DNA of 9,399 bases from the NCBI GenBank assembly GCA_024405065.1, contig JAKSPF010000040.1, positions 1-9,399 on the forward strand, given 5' to 3'. Position 1 is the stretch's first letter, and the number at the start of each line of letters is the position of its first letter. The position numbers and the translations under genes are program-made. The DNA comes from Sphaerochaetaceae bacterium. Lineage in GTDB: Bacteria > Spirochaetota > Spirochaetia > Sphaerochaetales > Sphaerochaetaceae. The notes beneath the pieces are model-generated. The model saw only the letters and a list, made by a program, of their open reading frames with translations, was not told where the DNA came from and did not search any database. Of this stretch, positions 6,551 through 9,399 are shown piece after piece.

Positions 6551-7720
6551 ATGCAAGAACAGACATTGGATCAGTTATCTGCGTCAATGCAGAGAAAAAC
6601 AAACAATCTACCGGACAGAATAAGTCTCTTCACTACTGAATACGGACAATTACCGCAAACGGTGATTGTCACCGGTTTACGAGGTATCGGTAAATCTACT
6701 TTTTTGCTTTATCACGCCAGAAACTCAGGAAAAAGGATTATGTATCTTTCAGCAGACAGTCCGCTTATCAGTTCTGAACCTTTATACTCCGTTGTTTCTT
6801 TCATTTTTTCGCAAGGGTATGAAGGAGTCATTGTAGATGAAGTACATTACGCCAAAGACTGGGCTGTTCACTTAAAAGCCCTTCACGATGATTATCCTGA
6901 CAGAATTATCTGGGCATCAGATTCCTCCTCACTGATATTAAGGCAAGGGAACGCAGATCTCTCAAGACGATTTGTGAAGATAAACATGCCCTTAATGTCA
7001 TTCAGAGAATTTTTATTTCTTGAAAGCGGTAAAGTGTATGAAAAATACACGTTCGGAAATCCGGATATTCCGCTGAAACCGGATGCGGACTTGCTTAATT
7101 TTTTTCATAAGTATCGGAAGTACGGAACACGACCTTTTTATCAGGAAGGTGATTACAGCGACAGATTACTGGCTTTGCTTGATAAAACCCTTAACTCCGA
7201 TGTTCCTTTCTTTGTTCCGATGATTACCGCAGACAATCTGAGACTGATGTCTTCTGTAATCGGTACTCTTGCCTATGCACCGGTTCCGAGATTGCAGGTA
7301 AGATCTCTTTGTGCAGATTGGAACATATCCGCAGACAAGCTCTACCAACTGCTGAATGTTATGGAATCGGTAGGAATTTTAACGATTGTAAGATATGAAA
7401 ACGATACAAAGGCAAATACTGCGGGTGCAAAACTTCTGATTGCAGACCCGTGCCTGTACACTGTGCTGTCAGGAAACAGGGGCTCACAGAGAGAGGCTCT
7501 TGTTGTTTCCATGTTGAAACAGAGCGGTTACGAAGTAACAGCATCAAAAGATGAGACATCGGGAGATTATGTAATAAAGAAACAATTCACTGAAAAAAAA
7601 TACAGAATTGAAATCGGAGGCAGAAATAAAAATATCAAACAATCGGACTATGTCATAAGAGACGATACAGACTATCCGTCAGAACATTCAATTCCACTGT
7701 GGCTTATCTGTATGCTCTGA
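6551..7720 (+). CDS. AAA-family ATPase with DUF4143-type C-terminal domain
   Basis: A 389-residue P-loop ATPase of the large family annotated as ATP-binding protein / DUF4143, common and multicopy in gut and oral anaerobes; its role is not established (defence, toxin-antitoxin-like and selfish functions have been proposed). Counting from this ATG: Walker A GLRGIGKST at 42-50, Walker B VIVDEVHYAKDW at 93-104, a sensor-like WASDSSSL at 121-128, then a winged-helix-like region around 245-290. The C-terminal part has EIGGRNKNIKQSDYVIRDD at 354-372 and ends ...IPLWLICML; this resembles the nuclease-like fold typical of the family end. The frame is open further upstream to a TTG at 6437 with an ATG at 6506, but the added residues are unlike the family N-terminus, and the ATG at 6551 coincides with a predicted promoter start. 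Convergent with the YhcG-type nuclease gene, 56 nt away. The 3' end recurs as a decayed fragment at 8891-8970. Confidence 0.88.
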   Translation: MQEQTLDQLSASMQRKTNNLPDRISLFTTEYGQLPQTVIVTGLRGIGKSTFLLYHARNSGKRIMYLSADSPLISSEPLYSVVSFIFSQGYEGVIVDEVHYAKDWAVHLKALHDDYPDRIIWASDSSSLILRQGNADLSRRFVKINMPLMSFREFLFLESGKVYEKYTFGNPDIPLKPDADLLNFFHKYRKYGTRPFYQEGDYSDRLLALLDKTLNSDVPFFVPMITADNLRLMSSVIGTLAYAPVPRLQVRSLCADWNISADKLYQLLNVMESVGILTIVRYENDTKANTAGAKLLIADPCLYTVLSGNRGSQREALVVSMLKQSGYEVTASKDETSGDYVIKKQFTEKKYRIEIGGRNKNIKQSDYVIRDDTDYPSEHSIPLWLICML

Positions 7721-7776
7721 AACACCCCGCCGGAAATTAAAAAAACAAATCTACTGAAGAAAATTTTTCCTTACTT

Positions 7777-8802
7777 TTATTGTTTTTTTTCAATAGCACC
7801 CAACACTGCTTCAACCTGAGCAACAAGGACATCTTTGTCGGGAATAATATATGTGTATTTTGACGCAAAAATCGTATTGTTAATTCCTCCAAGTGCATAT
7901 TCAACACTTGTACTGTCTTTATCCGTACAAAGAATAATACCAATCGGCGGATTGTCGTCTTCTTCATTAACTTCTATAGCATAATAATTGAGATATGCAT
8001 TCAGCTGTCCGACCGCTGCAGGCATCAGTTTCTTTGTTTTAAGTTCTATCAAAACATAAGACTTGAGAATCTTGTTGTAAAACACCATATCAACATAGTA
8101 ATGAACATTTCCGATAGTAACCCTCTGCTGTGTGCCTACAAACATAAAACCTTTTCCAAGTTCAAGCAGGAATTTCTCAAGATGCAAAAGAAGTGCTTTT
8201 TCAAGATCACTTTCAAGAACAGGCTTTTCTTCAGGTATACCCAAAAATTCAAAGACATACGGATCTTTCATAATGTCTTGCGGCGTTGTAATTTCGTTTC
8301 CTTTTGTGGCAAGTTCAAGCACCTTTTCCTTATTCACCTTGCCTGAAGACAGGAGCAGTCTTTCAAACAACGAAGAATCCATCTGCCTTCTGAGTTCTCT
8401 TACCGACCAACCGGAATTTACACACTCTTTTTCATAGAAACTTCTTTTGTCCTTATCTGAAATTGATAATAGCTCACAGTAATGAGACCATGTCAATTTA
8501 ACAGACACTGTCTGTTGAATTTGATACTCAAGATAAAATCGTCTCATAAACTGAATATTTGCAACAGAAAATCCTTTACCGAATTCATGCATCAAGCGTT
8601 TGGAAAGTACCAATAACGTTTGTTTCCCATATTCGGCGCGCTCATTGTTATCCTGTTCATGTTCAACTATAACACGACCGATTTCCCAATATGACTGCAG
8701 CAGTGCAGAATTCACCTCATGAACCACATGGTTTCTGGCTTCACTCAATATCTGTTTGATTTCCGAAATCATAGAATCGGAAATAAGATTTCTTTCATCC
8801 AT
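7777..8802 (-). CDS. DUF1016 / YhcG-family PD-(D/E)XK nuclease domain protein
   Basis: A 341-residue, full-length member of the YhcG family. Residues about 10-150 form the helical N-terminal DUF1016 domain (SYWEIGRVI at 37-45, FSVANIQFMRRFY at 78-90, LTWSHYCELLSI at 103-114). Residues about 175-330 form the nuclease domain: DPYVFEFLG at 180-188, then YYVDMVFYNKILKSYVLIELKT, giving the PD-(D/E)XK triad Asp238, Glu253 and Lys255, followed by QLNAYLNYY at 266-274. All expected catalytic residues are present, so the nuclease looks intact. Family members often sit in restriction-modification or mobile regions; their biochemical role is poorly defined. The ATG at 8802 has GAGG (8809-8812) 6 nt upstream. 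The gene is convergent with the ATPase gene, and fragments of the ATPase 3' end lie on both sides of it, suggesting it is part of a rearranged accessory module. Confidence 0.93.
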   Translation of the reverse strand: MDERNLISDSMISEIKQILSEARNHVVHEVNSALLQSYWEIGRVIVEHEQDNNERAEYGKQTLLVLSKRLMHEFGKGFSVANIQFMRRFYLEYQIQQTVSVKLTWSHYCELLSISDKDKRSFYEKECVNSGWSVRELRRQMDSSLFERLLLSSGKVNKEKVLELATKGNEITTPQDIMKDPYVFEFLGIPEEKPVLESDLEKALLLHLEKFLLELGKGFMFVGTQQRVTIGNVHYYVDMVFYNKILKSYVLIELKTKKLMPAAVGQLNAYLNYYAIEVNEEDDNPPIGIILCTDKDSTSVEYALGGINNTIFASKYTYIIPDKDVLVAQVEAVLGAIEKKQ

Positions 8803-8808
8803 ACGCTA

Positions 8809-8824
8809 CCTCATTTGGATTGTA
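8809..8824 (-). promoter_or_regulatory. Extended -10 promoter and ribosome site of the YhcG-type gene
   Basis: On the minus strand TGG directly precedes TACAAT (8824-8819), an extended -10. The -35 position at 17 nt (8847-8842) reads TGATGA, a weak match, as is common for extended -10 promoters. Transcription would begin near 8812, at the GAGG Shine-Dalgarno (8812-8809), leaving a leader of only about 10 nt before the ATG. Confidence 0.4.
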
Positions 8825-8890
8825 CCACAAATATTCCTTTATCATCATACATGGATTCTTTATTTTCACATCCGCATATTGGGAATATTT

Positions 8891-8970
8891 TGCTGAAACA
8901 GAGCGGTTACGAAGTAGTAGTTTATCTGTATGCTATGAAACATCACGCTGCAAATTCCAAAAACGGATTT
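8891..8970 (+). pseudogene. Decayed remnant of a DUF4143-type ATPase 3' end
   Basis: Two abutting blocks match the ATPase gene at 6551-7720. Block 1, 8891-8916, equals 7513-7538 with one mismatch (23 identical bases from 8894) and still encodes LLKQSGYEV. Block 2, 8917-8970, matches 7699-7752 at roughly 78%, covering the last codons, the position of the stop, and 32 nt of 3' flank. The 160 nt between the blocks is missing, which shifts the frame. No other part of the ATPase is recognisable upstream, though the PHIGN just before block 1 may be family-derived. A 67-codon frame from ATG 8851 runs through it, but it is an accidental fusion of frames. Located in the 195-nt gap between the nuclease gene and the partial gene at the right edge. 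Confidence 0.8.
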
Positions 8971-8997
8971 TCAAAGCAACCTTCAAAACTCGCTTCA

Positions 8998-9399
8998 TTA
9001 GTTTTCAATTTTATACAGAGGAAGGCTAATACTGTTGTCTGCTTCAAATGAAATTCTCAGAGCAACACAATCCGGCGATTTTTCTTCATCATCATCCGAA
9101 ATATTGTAACAAACAACTGATTCAAATTTTTCTTTGCTGACAATGTAGTTTGATTTGCAATCAATATATTCAACAAAAAGCTTTTTCTTTCCGTTGCTCA
9201 ACACACCTCTTTTATAATCGGACACACCTCTTTCATAATCGGACACACCTTCAATCTCATGTGTATCCAAATAATTTTTGTACTGTTTCGGAACAAGCAG
9301 AGTACTTCCGTTAATAAGTTCTTCACGCCTTATCAAATCCGATATGGATTTGACACTGATTAATTCTATGTTCGGTAAATATGGCAGTTTATCAACCAG
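8998..9399 (-). CDS. Unrecognised protein, C-terminal 133 residues (start lies beyond the window)
   Basis: The frame is open from the right edge (first visible codon CTG at 9399-9397) to a TAA at 9000-8998. The only start-like codon near the edge is a TTG at 9336, which has no ribosome site and lies inside continuous coding sequence, so the gene almost certainly begins outside the window. The visible part is mixed alpha/beta and soluble, with no membrane segment. It contains a heptad repeat GVSDYER-GVSDYKR-GV at residues 51-66 of the visible part, an acidic patch SDDDEEKS, and the end ISLPLYKIEN. I do not recognise the family. A neighbour of a YhcG-type nuclease could belong to a restriction-modification set, but nothing in the visible sequence proves that. 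Its stop region faces the ATPase remnant. Confidence 0.7.
   Translation of the reverse strand: MVDKLPYLPNIELISVKSISDLIRREELINGSTLLVPKQYKNYLDTHEIEGVSDYERGVSDYKRGVLSNGKKKLFVEYIDCKSNYIVSKEKFESVVCYNISDDDEEKSPDCVALRISFEADNSISLPLYKIEN
9202..9250 (-). repeat. 21-bp in-frame tandem repeat, 2.3 copies
   Basis: Units 9202-9222 and 9223-9243 are identical except for one T/C difference, and 9244-9250 begins a third unit. On the coding (minus) strand each unit encodes seven residues, GVSDY(E/K)R. Near-identity shows a recent expansion, and the length of 21 bp keeps the reading frame, so the protein still tolerates or uses it. Confidence 0.93.

Noticed and set aside
7721..7776. Bidirectional terminator between the convergent ATPase and nuclease genes
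   Set aside because: The gap has A and T runs and a GAAAA-T-TTTTC palindrome, but no G+C-rich stem with room for a loop.
8985..9005. AAAACT / AGTTTT inverted repeat around the stop of the edge gene
   Set aside because: A six-pair, A+T-rich stem with a 9-nt loop and no T tract is too weak to call a terminator.
8851..9051. 67-codon plus-strand frame as a small gene
   Set aside because: Its middle is two fused out-of-frame pieces of the ATPase 3' end, and its end runs antisense into the edge gene, so it is best read as a remnant.

Overview
The window looks like a contig fragment from a host-associated or anaerobic Gram-negative bacterium of moderate G+C. An outer-membrane-type beta-barrel end on one protein implies a double-membrane envelope, and the genes carry classical Shine-Dalgarno sequences (AAGGAG, GAGG). 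I cannot fix the phylum: a bacterial GlnRS, a stand-alone RlmK-type methyltransferase and DUF4143-type ATPases are each found in several groups, including Bacteroidetes, spirochaetes and gammaproteobacteria.

Left half (1-4919, minus strand): three genes run in one direction with gaps of 47 and 14 nt, as in an operon. In transcription order they are an RlmK-like 23S rRNA methyltransferase with a long Arg-rich disordered tail (3444-4919), a 763-residue envelope protein (1105-3396), and glutaminyl-tRNA synthetase (14-1090). The synthetase is cut off by a T15 homopolymer at the window edge, which is probably an assembly end and not a real gene end. The envelope protein is the most unusual product. 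It has a cytoplasmic coiled-coil-like region, one internal membrane helix, five tandem ~19-residue Trp repeats, a ~200-residue Pro/Glu/Val linker and a C-terminal beta-barrel-like domain ending in Phe. The architecture suggests a single chain reaching from the inner to the outer membrane.

Middle (4920-6373): a 104-nt divergent intergenic region separates the operon from a complete phosphomannomutase/phosphoglucomutase (5024-6373, plus), which has all the signature motifs of the alpha-D-phosphohexomutase family and makes sugar-1-phosphates for polysaccharide synthesis.

Right part (6374-9399): an accessory-looking segment. It holds an AAA ATPase of the DUF4143 type (6551-7720, plus), a convergent DUF1016/YhcG-family PD-(D/E)XK nuclease (7777-8802, minus), a short decayed second copy of the ATPase 3' end (8891-8970, plus), and the C-terminal 133 codons of an unrecognised minus-strand gene that runs off the window (8998-9399) and contains a fresh 21-bp tandem repeat. 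The ATPase 3' end and its remnant bracket the nuclease gene, which points to duplication and deletion around a mobile or defence-like module. No tRNA, rRNA, CRISPR array or insertion sequence was seen. I found no convincing intrinsic terminator.
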